From an uncultured Geobacteraceae bacterium (GTDB lineage Bacteria; Desulfobacterota; Desulfuromonadia; Geobacterales; Pseudopelobacteraceae): a stretch of 8,622 nt of DNA. Both the position numbers and the translations under genes were made by a program. Location of the stretch: assembly GCA_903879825.1 (NCBI GenBank), contig CAIRND010000559.1, positions 1 to 8,622 on the forward strand. Reading direction: 5' to 3'. Below are positions 1-5,915 of this stretch, one piece after another. Under the pieces are notes generated by a model that saw only the letters and a program-made list of their open reading frames with translations, was not told the origin of the DNA and made no database searches. How positions within the stretch are numbered: the first letter of the stretch is position 1; every line of letters begins with the position of its first letter.

Positions 1-526
1 CAGCCTCTTTTGCTGCCGAAGAGCGTCCTGTTTTGGTCGCTTCTTTAATTACTGGACGTGAGCTTTTTGTGCTGGATCGCTTACCCGCTGGAGTGCTCTC
101 AGTCGCTGCCGGACGGGCAGCTGCAGCCGGTCTGACACTCGAAGCCGTCGGCCGTGTAGCTGTTGCCGGTCTGGCGCTCGCGGTTGATCTGGCACCGTGT
201 GCCGGTTTGGCACCAGCTGCAGGACGGGCTCCAGCGGCCGGGTTTCTCCTGACAAACGGAGACTTGGCGGGCCGGTCTTTTTGTGGTTTGGCGATGCTGA
301 CGACGATGCAGCGATCTATCAGATAGGTGCCATCCAGGGTTTCTACAACTTCATCCAGATTGACTTCTGACAGCATGCGGACGTAACCGCATCGCTTGAA
401 TTCACCGGATTGCTCGTCAACAATTAAGTGGACCGAAGTAACCACTCCCATAATTTCAAAAAGTTTACGTAAATCTTCTTCGGTTGCCTGCTCCGAAATA
501 TGTCCAACATAAAGTTCACTTGCCAT
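1..526 (-). CDS. RRM-domain RNA-binding protein with Ala/Pro/Arg-rich tail (3' end outside window)
   Basis: An open frame runs from ATG at 526 to the left edge without a stop (175 complete codons), so the C-terminus is missing. Residues 1-80 form one RNA recognition motif, a single-stranded RNA-binding fold. RNP2 is LYVGHI (5-10) and RNP1 is KRCGYVRM (44-51). RNP1 is degenerate: Arg45 stands where Gly is usual and Cys46 where the first aromatic is usual, but Tyr6 and Tyr48, which normally stack on bases, are kept. From about residue 83 the protein becomes low-complexity, rich in Ala, Pro, Arg/Lys, Thr and Ser, with repeated units such as RPAAGAKPA and SARPATATRP; this is probably disordered and strongly basic. 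The start is supported by AAGGA eight bases upstream. It lies 21 bases after the dehydrogenase gene, so is probably last in that operon. Small RRM proteins are common in this group; their RNA targets are mostly unknown. Confidence 0.88.
   Translation of the reverse strand, partial: MASELYVGHISEQATEEDLRKLFEIMGVVTSVHLIVDEQSGEFKRCGYVRMLSEVNLDEVVETLDGTYLIDRCIVVSIAKPQKDRPAKSPFVRRNPAAGARPAAGAKPAHGARSTASARPATATRPTASSVRPAAAARPAATESTPAGKRSSTKSSRPVIKEATKTGRSSAAKEA
60..260 (-). repeat. Degenerate in-frame repeats encoding Ala/Pro/Arg units
   Basis: Within the RRM gene, variants of a GCCGGTCTG-like unit recur (plus strand, for example from 127 and from 166, with related copies near 201 and further left). 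They encode repeated Arg/Lys-Pro-Ala motifs. The units are imperfect in sequence and spacing, so this looks like old expansion of a low-complexity tail rather than a recent tandem array. Confidence 0.55.
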
Positions 527-547
527 GTTTATTGTCCTTGATATGAT

Positions 548-1312
548 TTATTTCTGTTCCCTGTGGATGGCAAACGGGCCCCATGCCTGATCAATTGACA
601 TCAGTTCCAGTGTGTTGACATTAACATGTGGCGGTTGGCTGACAATCCAGCGCACCGTTTCAGCGATGTCCTCTGCCGTGAGCGGTTCCGTTCCCTGGTA
701 TACGCCGGCGGCCGCCTCTTCATTTCCTTTGAAACGCACCTTCGAAAATTCAGTTTCAGCCATTCCAGGTTGAATGCAGGAAACCCGCACCCGTGTTCCG
801 AGTAAATCGCAGCGCAGGTTCTGTGAAAACTGTGTCACGAAGGCTTTTGTGCCACCATAGACATTGCCGCCAGGGTATGGCCACGCACCAGCGGTAGAAC
901 TGATATTTATTATGTGTCCCGAGTTACGGGCAACCATCCCGGGCAGTACGAAGCGAGTGCAGTACATCAAGCCCTTGATGTTTGTGTCAACCATAGTATC
1001 CCAGTCATCCAGATCCACCCGGTGCGCTGGTTCTAAACCCAGTGCAAGCCCTGCGTTATTAACCAGAATATCGATTGACCGGAAACGTTCTGGTAGTCCT
1101 TCTATTGCCCCCTGTACCGCCTCGCGATCACGTACATCAAGTGGGATCATCTGTACTTCGCAGCGCCCTGACAGCTCTTCCTGCAGTTTTAAAAGCGGAT
1201 CAATGCGCCGTGCCGTCAGAATCAGTTTGTTGTCTTCACTAGCAAACATACGGGCACAAGCAGCGCCGAATCCGGCTGATGCGCCGGTAATAAAAATAGT
1301 TTTCCCGCTCAT
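548..1312 (-). CDS. ydfG: YdfG-like NADP-dependent short-chain dehydrogenase (3-hydroxy acid dehydrogenase family)
   Basis: A 254-residue classical short-chain dehydrogenase/reductase. Visible motifs are the nucleotide-binding TGASAGFG (9-16), a TARR segment (33-36) whose arginines suit NADP(H), NNAG (85-88), structural Asn111, and the catalytic set Ser139, Tyr152 and Lys156 (YGGTK). Long stretches match my memory of E. coli YdfG: IDILVNNAGLALG, EPAH, DTN-KGL, GHIINI-STAG and GGNVYG-TKAF. YdfG oxidises L-allo-threonine, serine and 3-hydroxy acids and also reduces malonic semialdehyde. I chose the ATG at 1312 rather than an in-frame ATG at 1381 because GGGAGG sits four bases upstream and family homology begins there; the earlier start would add 23 unrelated residues. 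It lies 49 bases after the pseudouridine synthase gene and 21 before the RRM gene. Family is certain, the exact substrate inferred. Confidence 0.9.
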   Translation of the reverse strand: MSGKTIFITGASAGFGAACARMFASEDNKLILTARRIDPLLKLQEELSGRCEVQMIPLDVRDREAVQGAIEGLPERFRSIDILVNNAGLALGLEPAHRVDLDDWDTMVDTNIKGLMYCTRFVLPGMVARNSGHIINISSTAGAWPYPGGNVYGGTKAFVTQFSQNLRCDLLGTRVRVSCIQPGMAETEFSKVRFKGNEEAAAGVYQGTEPLTAEDIAETVRWIVSQPPHVNVNTLELMSIDQAWGPFAIHREQK

Positions 1313-1361
1313 AATGCCTCCCGATGTGCAATTAACCCCCGAATTGTTGCAAAGAGGGTGG

Positions 1362-2252
1362 TTAGATGGTGGAATTTGCAAGATGGTACACCGTTGTCAG
1401 CAGCAAATCCTGACCGATGCCACGCTGCTCGCACATATTTAGAATTTCTTCCGAAAGTGGCGCGCAGACGGTTAATTCTCCCGCACCCTCCCGATCTAAT
1501 GCCGTCCGGAACGAATGCAGGGCAAAACCCGATAGCTCAGGCATATCGCCGCCGCCATAGCGCTTGTCACCTATGATCGGATGGCCGATAGTCGACAAAT
1601 GTCGGCGAATCTGGTGCATTCGGCCACTGATCGGAGTAACCGCCAGAAGGGAGCAGTTGTCACCGGCCAGGAGAATTTCGTATCCGGTCTCTGACTCTTT
1701 GCCGTCGAGCGGTTCGTTGATGACACCACTGTTATCGGGTGTTCCCCATACAAGGGCCAGGTAAAGTTTGTCCAAACCTGTTTCTTGCACCTGTCGGCCA
1801 TAGATAGCCGCAGAGCTGGAACTTTTTGCCAAAATGACCGCTCCGGACGTCCCACGATCCAGTCGGTTGACTGGATACAGCTTACACTGTGTGCCTCGCT
1901 GAATCATGTAGGCGTGGCCGACGTCCACCAGATTGTCTTCAAACTCAGCCGTACGGTGCATTGGCAGGCCGGGTGGCTTGTTGGCGATAAGAATAAAACT
2001 GTCTTCATAGAGTATGTCCAGAGTCGGTCGCTCCGGAGTCAGTTGTGTTATTGTCGCAGAACTTTCTTTCAGCGTAATGGTGTCGTGAAGGGCCACAAGA
2101 ATGTCGGCCGAAGAGAGGGAACCATTTTGTTTGGCGGCTCCACTCTTGATCAGTTTCCGAGCGTAGCCAAACGGTGACGTCGGCATAAGCGTCCGCAGGT
2201 AGCTTTCAAGGCGTCGGCAGTGATCCTGATGAGTGATGGTAAAGGTGAGCAT
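1362..2252 (-). CDS. RluA-family RNA pseudouridine synthase
   Basis: A 296-residue protein that isomerises uridine to pseudouridine in rRNA or tRNA. An N-terminal S4-like RNA-binding region (about 12-60) contains RKLIKSGAAKQNG. The catalytic domain starts near residue 78 with LDILYEDSFILIANKPPGLPMH. The active-site motif reads NRLDRGTSG (129-137), with catalytic Asp132; most RluA, RluC and RluD proteins have His where Asn129 is. The uridine-site motif GRMHQIRRHL (210-219) and GDKRYG (228-233) are intact, so the enzyme should be active. The ATG at 2252 has no convincing ribosome-binding site; it lies 23 bases past the DUF1385 stop, so translation may depend on coupling. The target position cannot be told from sequence. 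It could act on 23S rRNA (RluC/RluD type) or on tRNA (RluA/TruC type). Confidence 0.9.
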   Translation of the reverse strand: MLTFTITHQDHCRRLESYLRTLMPTSPFGYARKLIKSGAAKQNGSLSSADILVALHDTITLKESSATITQLTPERPTLDILYEDSFILIANKPPGLPMHRTAEFEDNLVDVGHAYMIQRGTQCKLYPVNRLDRGTSGAVILAKSSSSAAIYGRQVQETGLDKLYLALVWGTPDNSGVINEPLDGKESETGYEILLAGDNCSLLAVTPISGRMHQIRRHLSTIGHPIIGDKRYGGGDMPELSGFALHSFRTALDREGAGELTVCAPLSEEILNMCEQRGIGQDLLLTTVYHLANSTI

Positions 2253-2275
2253 AAAGGTGTAGCAGTCTTTCAGGA

Positions 2276-3217
2276 TTATACGACTAAGCGGTCATCCTTA
2301 AAGCCTGCATTTACCTCCAAAGCTTCTTTCATGGCGCATATTGCGACTTCAATCTGACTGTCGTCAGGTTCACGTGTGGTCAGGCGTTGCAGTGCCAAAC
2401 CGGGGGCGATCACCATTTTAACAAGCGGATGGTGGTCGTTCATGGCGCTCCATTTGAGGAACTCATAAGAAATGCCGGCAATCATCGGCAGCAGTACAAT
2501 GCGTGATCCCGCCTTGAGATAGAATGGCCAGAGCTTGGGGATAAGGGAAAAAACTGCGATGCTGACCAGCATCACAATCAGAAGAAAGCTGGTGCCGCAG
2601 CGGGGATGGAGGCGGTTATAGGGGCGAACATTGGCAACGGTCAGCTCAACACCATCTTCAAAGGCAAAAATAGATTTGTGCTCGGCACCATGATACTGGA
2701 ACACCCGCTGGATATCTTCCATGCGTGAGATGACCCAGATGTAGGCAAGGAAAACAACCACTCTGATAACGCCATCGACGAGGTTGAAAACAATGTTGTT
2801 GTCGCCAATGACCGGTGTCAGCAGTTTAGTCAAGTAGAGCGGGAACAGAAAAAACAGGCAGATGCCGAAACCAAACGCGATGGACATGGTGCCGGCCATG
2901 GCCCAGGATGAAAGCTCGCTGCCCCCTTCTTTGCTGCCATCTTTCTTTTTCTCTTTTTCCTTCTCGTCTTCCGTCATCGCCTCATTGGCTGAAAAGTTAA
3001 GTGCCTTAATGCCGATAATCAGGGATGTAAAAAGTGCCACTGCACCACGAATGATTGGCAGCTTCACAAGTGGGAAGCGCTCTGAAAGAGGCACTACAAG
3101 CTCTTTCTTGACAACTATTTCACCATCAGGACGACGAACGGCAATGGCAACCGAGCGGGGGGCCCGCATCATTACCCCTTCAATAACCGCTTGGCCGCCA
3201 ACGTGTATCTTATCCAT
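2276..3217 (-). CDS. DUF1385 / YqhQ-family integral membrane protein
   Basis: A 313-residue member of the DUF1385 (YqhQ) family; I know of no established biochemical activity. The N-terminus carries the family signature GGQAVIEGVMMRAP (7-20), followed by a beta-rich segment. Hydrophobic segments lie at about 54-73, 105-134, 143-165, 209-227 and 239-255. Conserved motifs are YHGAEHKSIFAFE (175-187), rich in polar residues that could bind a metal or act in catalysis, and HPRCGTSF (204-211). A highly charged lysine/glutamate loop (82-99) separates the first two hydrophobic segments. The start ATG has AGAGG just upstream, and the gene begins 13 bases after thyX, so the two are almost certainly co-transcribed. 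In related genomes this family often sits near rpmE and the release-factor gene prfA, suggesting a link to translation, but that is guilt by association only. Confidence 0.88.
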   Translation of the reverse strand: MDKIHVGGQAVIEGVMMRAPRSVAIAVRRPDGEIVVKKELVVPLSERFPLVKLPIIRGAVALFTSLIIGIKALNFSANEAMTEDEKEKEKKKDGSKEGGSELSSWAMAGTMSIAFGFGICLFFLFPLYLTKLLTPVIGDNNIVFNLVDGVIRVVVFLAYIWVISRMEDIQRVFQYHGAEHKSIFAFEDGVELTVANVRPYNRLHPRCGTSFLLIVMLVSIAVFSLIPKLWPFYLKAGSRIVLLPMIAGISYEFLKWSAMNDHHPLVKMVIAPGLALQRLTTREPDDSQIEVAICAMKEALEVNAGFKDDRLVV

Positions 3218-3230
3218 AGAGCCTCTTTAA

Positions 3231-3923
3231 TTATTCCAGTTTTTTATAAAATTCTCTGACTTCGGTCGTTTGCCCACAGCAGAACTTCCCTTCCGGACAG
3301 GGACCACCTACGCAACCAGGACCGGCCTGGCGAAAGATAACCGGCGCAGCCCTTTTCATGAGGCGCAGCATCTCCACACTCATCTCGCGGATTTCCCACT
3401 GAGCCCGCTGACAGCAACGCAGGGCGAAAAAATGGAGCAATTCGCGCGCATTCATGGTCATTATAATCTTGGTCTCTGTGGCATTTGGCAGAATGTATCG
3501 GGCGTCTTCGGCAGGAATGCCCATATCAATGAGTTGGGCATACGCTTTGTGAACGGTTTCGGACATGAAAGCAAATATCTGCCGGGCTTCAACGTTCTCG
3601 GCGATAGTGTCCGGCATGATAGAGGTAAATTCGTCCTTGTGTGACACGTAGCGCTGCGATTGTTGAGAAAACGAGGCGATACGGTGCCGTACCAGTTGAT
3701 GCGTTGTGACGCGTGAAATCCCCTCGATACCAAAGGTGAAAGATGCGTGCTCAAGTACCGAGTGGTGACCCAGTGACATGATCTTATCCAGAAAGGACTC
3801 GATATCGGCATCAGCCAGTTTTTCCCGTAAATCATCAATGGAAGTAGGCGAGTAGCAGAGGCGGGCAGCGAGTGCTACCGTACGTTCGGGATTGGGGGTG
3901 TGTTCGATCAGGGTGACGTTCAT
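3231..3923 (-). CDS. thyX: Flavin-dependent thymidylate synthase ThyX
   Basis: A 230-residue FAD enzyme making dTMP from dUMP with methylene-tetrahydrofolate as carbon donor and NADPH as reductant. It releases tetrahydrofolate, so unlike ThyA it does not oblige the cell to recycle dihydrofolate. The diagnostic ThyX motif RHRx7S is residues 79-89 (RHRIASFSQQS), followed by QRY (90-92). Other family blocks are GHHSVLEHASFTF (52-64), the ARYILPNAT region (141-149) and the NARELLHFFALRC region (158-170). The C-terminal tail has four cysteines (204, 209, 215, 216) in a GPGC/GPCPEGKFCC arrangement, which I recall from ThyX of related bacteria. An AGGA lies four bases before the ATG. It is the first gene after the intrinsic terminator behind rpmE, so it should have its own promoter; I found no good sigma-70 match. 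Confidence 0.95.
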   Translation of the reverse strand: MNVTLIEHTPNPERTVALAARLCYSPTSIDDLREKLADADIESFLDKIMSLGHHSVLEHASFTFGIEGISRVTTHQLVRHRIASFSQQSQRYVSHKDEFTSIMPDTIAENVEARQIFAFMSETVHKAYAQLIDMGIPAEDARYILPNATETKIIMTMNARELLHFFALRCCQRAQWEIREMSVEMLRLMKRAAPVIFRQAGPGCVGGPCPEGKFCCGQTTEVREFYKKLE

Positions 3924-3935
3924 GGTGTCCTGTTC

Positions 3936-4009
3936 GAGCCATGCTCAGAATTAGCAATGGTCATTTCAGAAACTGGCATGCTCTGTTTGGTAGTCATTGC
4001 TTCTGAAAT
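3936..4009 (-). promoter_or_regulatory. Structured leader upstream of thyX with overlapping inverted repeats
   Basis: Between the rpmE terminator and thyX there is a perfect 9-base inverted repeat, ATTTCAGAA at 3963-3971 against TTCTGAAAT at 4001-4009. A second pairing, GCAATG at 3954-3959 with CATTGC at 3995-4000, crosses the first, so the two must be mutually exclusive or form a pseudoknot. A small GAGC/GCTC hairpin (3936-3946) lies a few bases before the thyX ribosome-binding site. The pairings are read directly from the sequence; any regulatory role is inferred. Confidence 0.4.
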
Positions 4010-4036
4010 TGGCCCGGAGGAGACAGAAGCACCAAG

Positions 4037-4069
4037 AAAAAAGGGGATTTGCCTCGCGACAAAGCCCCT
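4037..4069 (-). terminator. Intrinsic terminator after rpmE
   Basis: Read on the minus strand, AGGGGCTTTG (4069-4060) pairs with CAAATCCCCT (4051-4042) around an eight-base loop. This gives nine pairs with a single C/T mismatch, followed at once by six thymines (4042-4037). It starts 25 bases beyond the rpmE stop. This is a classic Rho-independent terminator for the minus strand; on the plus strand no T-run follows the stem, so it is one-directional. It separates rpmE from thyX and the genes after it. Confidence 0.85.
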
Positions 4070-4093
4070 CTCAAAAAGCTACGAAACGATCGC

Positions 4094-4294
4094 TCAAGCC
4101 TGACCGTAACGTTTTTTGTAGCGTTCAACACGTCCTGCTGTGTCGATTAATTTCTGCTTGCCGGTGTAGAACGGGTGGCAGGCGGAACAGATCTCGGTAC
4201 TGATCTCTTTTTTTGTGGAGCGTGTCAGGAATGTATTACCGCACAGGCACTTAACGGTAATCTCGGAATAATCTGGGTGGATACCTTCTTTCAT
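4094..4294 (-). CDS. rpmE: 50S ribosomal protein L31 (zinc-binding form)
   Basis: A 66-residue protein of typical L31 length that bridges the large subunit to the head of the small subunit. It opens MKEGIHPDY, a standard L31 start. It has all four zinc ligands of the C+ type: Cys16 and Cys18 (CLCG) and Cys36 and Cys39 (CSACHPFYTGKQK). It ends in a basic tail (VERYKKRYGQA). The C+ form acts as a zinc store; many bacteria replace it with a cysteine-free paralogue when zinc is short. A very strong ribosome-binding site (AAGGAGG) lies about seven bases before the ATG. It follows rho by 102 bases, with a promoter-like sequence in the gap and a terminator after its stop, so it can be expressed as a single-gene unit at high level. 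Confidence 0.97.
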   Translation of the reverse strand: MKEGIHPDYSEITVKCLCGNTFLTRSTKKEISTEICSACHPFYTGKQKLIDTAGRVERYKKRYGQA

Positions 4295-4316
4295 TTTCTT
4301 CCTCCTTCAGTAGTAC

Positions 4317-4334
4317 TTTACGATGAAACGTAAA
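4317..4334 (-). promoter_or_regulatory. Small hairpin in the rpmE 5' leader
   Basis: A perfect six-base inverted repeat (TTTACG / CGTAAA with a six-base loop) lies between the candidate rpmE promoter and its ribosome-binding site, ending about ten bases before the AAGGAGG. L31 leader RNAs that bind L31 are described in other phyla, so this could be an autoregulatory element. One short A/T-rich stem is weak evidence. Confidence 0.35.
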
Positions 4335-4356
4335 CAATTATGAATAGCAAAAAGTA

Positions 4357-4385
4357 TTTATAGCGATTATGGATATTTATTGCAA
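4357..4385 (-). promoter_or_regulatory. rpmE: Candidate sigma-70 promoter of rpmE
   Basis: On the minus strand TTGCAA (4385-4380) and TATAAA (4362-4357) are separated by 17 bases, matching the consensus at four and five of six positions. The -35 box begins 12 bases after the rho stop codon, and the -10 box ends 63 bases before the rpmE start. The whole gap is A/T-rich. This would let rpmE be transcribed independently of rho. Confidence 0.55.
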
Positions 4386-4396
4386 CTATTTTTTAG

Positions 4397-5644
4397 CTAT
4401 TTCGACATTGAATCCAGAAAAGCCTGATTGGTCTTGGCTTCAGAAAGTTTGTCCAACAGGAACTCCATGCTGTCTACCACGTTCATTGGGTGGATAATCT
4501 TGCGCAGAATCCAGATTCGATTCAAGGAAACTTTTTCTATCAACAGCTCTTCTTTACGAGTTCCTGATTTGTTGATGTCAATTGCCGGGAAGGTGCGCTT
4601 CTCCACGAGTTTACGATCAAGATGGAGCTCCATGTTGCCGGTGCCCTTGAATTCTTCGAAAATTACATCATCCATCTTACTGCCGGTATCGACCAGTGCA
4701 GTGGCGATAATTGTCAGCGAACCACCCTCTTCAATGTTACGAGCCGCGCCGAAGAAGCGTTTCGGCTTTTGAAGGGCGTTAGCGTCCACGCCACCGGTCA
4801 AAATTTTGCCGGAAGGGGGGAGTACTGTATTGTATGCCCGCGCCAGGCGGGTAATTGAGTCCAGCAAGATGACGACATCTTTCTTGTGCTCCACAAGGCG
4901 CTTTGCTTTCTCTATGACCATTTCGGCAACCTGTACGTGGCGGGTGGCAGGTTCGTCAAAGGTGGAAGAGACAACCTCACCCTTAACCGATCGCTGCATA
5001 TCGGTAACTTCTTCCGGACGTTCGTCTATAAGCAGGACGATCAAATATACTTCAGGATGGTTGGCGGCAATCGAGTTGGCAATGTTCTGGATCAGTACTG
5101 TCTTACCGGTACGCGGGGGGGCAACAATCAGGCCACGCTGCCCTTTTCCGATGGGAGCTACCAGCTCAATTATGCGCATTGGCATGTTTTCTGACGTCGT
5201 TTCGAGAATCAGTTTTTCCTGCGGGTAGAGTGGCGTCAGGTTGTCAAAAAGGATTTTGTCGCGGGCAATTTCAGGAGATTCGTGGTTGACGGACTCTACC
5301 TTGAGCAGCGCAAAATAACGTTCACCTTCCTTGGGTGGTCTGATCTGGCCGGAAACTGTGTCTCCGGTGCGCAGATTGAAGCGTCTGATCTGGCTGGGTG
5401 AAACATAAATATCATCAGGACCTGGCAGATAGTTGTAATCAGTTGCCCGCAAGAAACCGAAGCCGTCTTGAAGCGTTTCCAGGACTCCTTCGCCAAAAAT
5501 TGAACCATTCTGCTCGGTTTGCGCATTCAAAATTGCAAATATCAGATCCTGTTTGCGGAGGCTTGAAGCCCCTTCAATGTTGAGATCCCGTGCAATTGTG
5601 TTGAGATCGCTAATTTTTTTGCCTTTAAGCTCTTGTAGGTTCAT
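4397..5644 (-). CDS. rho: Transcription termination factor Rho
   Basis: A 415-residue hexameric RNA-dependent ATPase that loads on C-rich nascent RNA, translocates 5' to 3' and ends transcription. The length is close to the E. coli protein (419). The N-terminal Rho domain has the helical LKGKKISDLNTIARDL segment and the primary RNA-binding motif GFGFLR (61-66). The ATPase domain has Walker A APPRTGKT (175-182), catalytic DERPEEV (207-213), Walker B VVILLDS with Asp262, the Q-loop LTGGVDANALQKPK (282-295), the R-loop GSKMDD (321-326) and the likely arginine finger Arg363. There is no long inserted domain of the kind seen in some Actinobacteria and Bacteroidota. AGGAG precedes the ATG at a normal distance. 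The gene follows tcdA by 271 bases and is followed by rpmE, a widespread gene order. Confidence 0.98.
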   Translation of the reverse strand: MNLQELKGKKISDLNTIARDLNIEGASSLRKQDLIFAILNAQTEQNGSIFGEGVLETLQDGFGFLRATDYNYLPGPDDIYVSPSQIRRFNLRTGDTVSGQIRPPKEGERYFALLKVESVNHESPEIARDKILFDNLTPLYPQEKLILETTSENMPMRIIELVAPIGKGQRGLIVAPPRTGKTVLIQNIANSIAANHPEVYLIVLLIDERPEEVTDMQRSVKGEVVSSTFDEPATRHVQVAEMVIEKAKRLVEHKKDVVILLDSITRLARAYNTVLPPSGKILTGGVDANALQKPKRFFGAARNIEEGGSLTIIATALVDTGSKMDDVIFEEFKGTGNMELHLDRKLVEKRTFPAIDINKSGTRKEELLIEKVSLNRIWILRKIIHPMNVVDSMEFLLDKLSEAKTNQAFLDSMSK

Positions 5645-5715
5645 CTGCTCTCCTGCGTAGTAATGTGCATATTATGGGAATTTAACATAATTGGACTCAG
5701 TTTTGTGGACAATAG

Positions 5716-5721
5716 ATTATA
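5716..5721 (-). promoter_or_regulatory. rho: Candidate -10 element for rho
   Basis: A perfect TATAAT on the minus strand lies 71 bases before the rho start, which would give a leader of about 65 bases. No good -35 hexamer is found 15 to 18 bases upstream and there is no extended -10 motif, so this may need an activator or may be chance in A/T-rich DNA. Confidence 0.35.
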
Positions 5722-5863
5722 CGGCTGTAATTTCGAAAGCTGCGATAGTTGGGAGTCGTTCTCTCGAGCAGCGGATTTATGATGTTTTTCAGAGGTTAGA
5801 AGCTGTTTGTTTAATAAGAAACCAAGGGATCAATCTGGAAGCCAGGATGTATAATCTGAGGTG

Positions 5864-5898
5864 AGGTGACGTTACCTTTTATTTTAAGGGCTTGTCAA
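5864..5898 (-). promoter_or_regulatory. Consensus -35 box followed by an imperfect palindrome
   Basis: A perfect TTGACA (minus strand, 5898-5893) lies just downstream of tcdA. At the distance expected for a -10 box there is no good match. Instead a 14-base imperfect palindrome with an ACGT centre (5864-5877) lies there, with one mismatched pair. This could be a regulated promoter with an operator over the -10 region, giving a rho leader of over 200 bases. Evidence is positional only. Confidence 0.3.
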
Positions 5899-5915
5899 TA
5901 AAAAAACAGCATGAT

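Larger units (their letters stand above)
5645..5915. other. Intergenic region between tcdA and rho; C-rich rho leader
   Basis: I see no credible gene or classical RNA gene in these 271 bases. On the rho-sense (minus) strand, 5741-5864 contains 36 C and 16 G by hand count in 124 bases, with little obvious secondary structure. This is the kind of C-over-G bias that Rho favours for loading. A seven-base T-run lies just past the tcdA stop but has no hairpin before it, so it is not an intrinsic terminator. The region thus probably holds both the end of the tcdA transcript and the rho promoter and leader. Confidence 0.6.

Noticed and set aside
33..326. Plus-strand open frame with an Ala/Val/Leu-rich product
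   Set aside because: It is the antisense shadow of the repetitive G+C-rich tail of the RRM gene; it has no ribosome-binding site and no family resemblance.
1313..1381. Upstream in-frame extension of the dehydrogenase start
   Set aside because: The ATG at 1312 has GGGAGG before it and begins where family homology begins; the extra 23 residues look unlike a dehydrogenase N-terminus.
864..1442. Long plus-strand open frame opposite the dehydrogenase gene
   Set aside because: It lies wholly over a well-supported dehydrogenase gene and the end of the pseudouridine synthase gene, and its product is low-complexity Ser/Arg-rich with no motif.
2275..2280. Perfect TATAAT on the minus strand before the pseudouridine synthase gene
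   Set aside because: It overlaps the last codon and stop of DUF1385 and has no reasonable -35 match at 16 to 18 bases, so it is probably chance.
5850..5855. TATAAT on the plus strand in the tcdA-rho gap
   Set aside because: There is no -35 match and no gene downstream in that direction; it would only transcribe antisense to tcdA.
5899..5908. T-run on the minus strand just after tcdA as a terminator
   Set aside because: No stable hairpin precedes the T-run.
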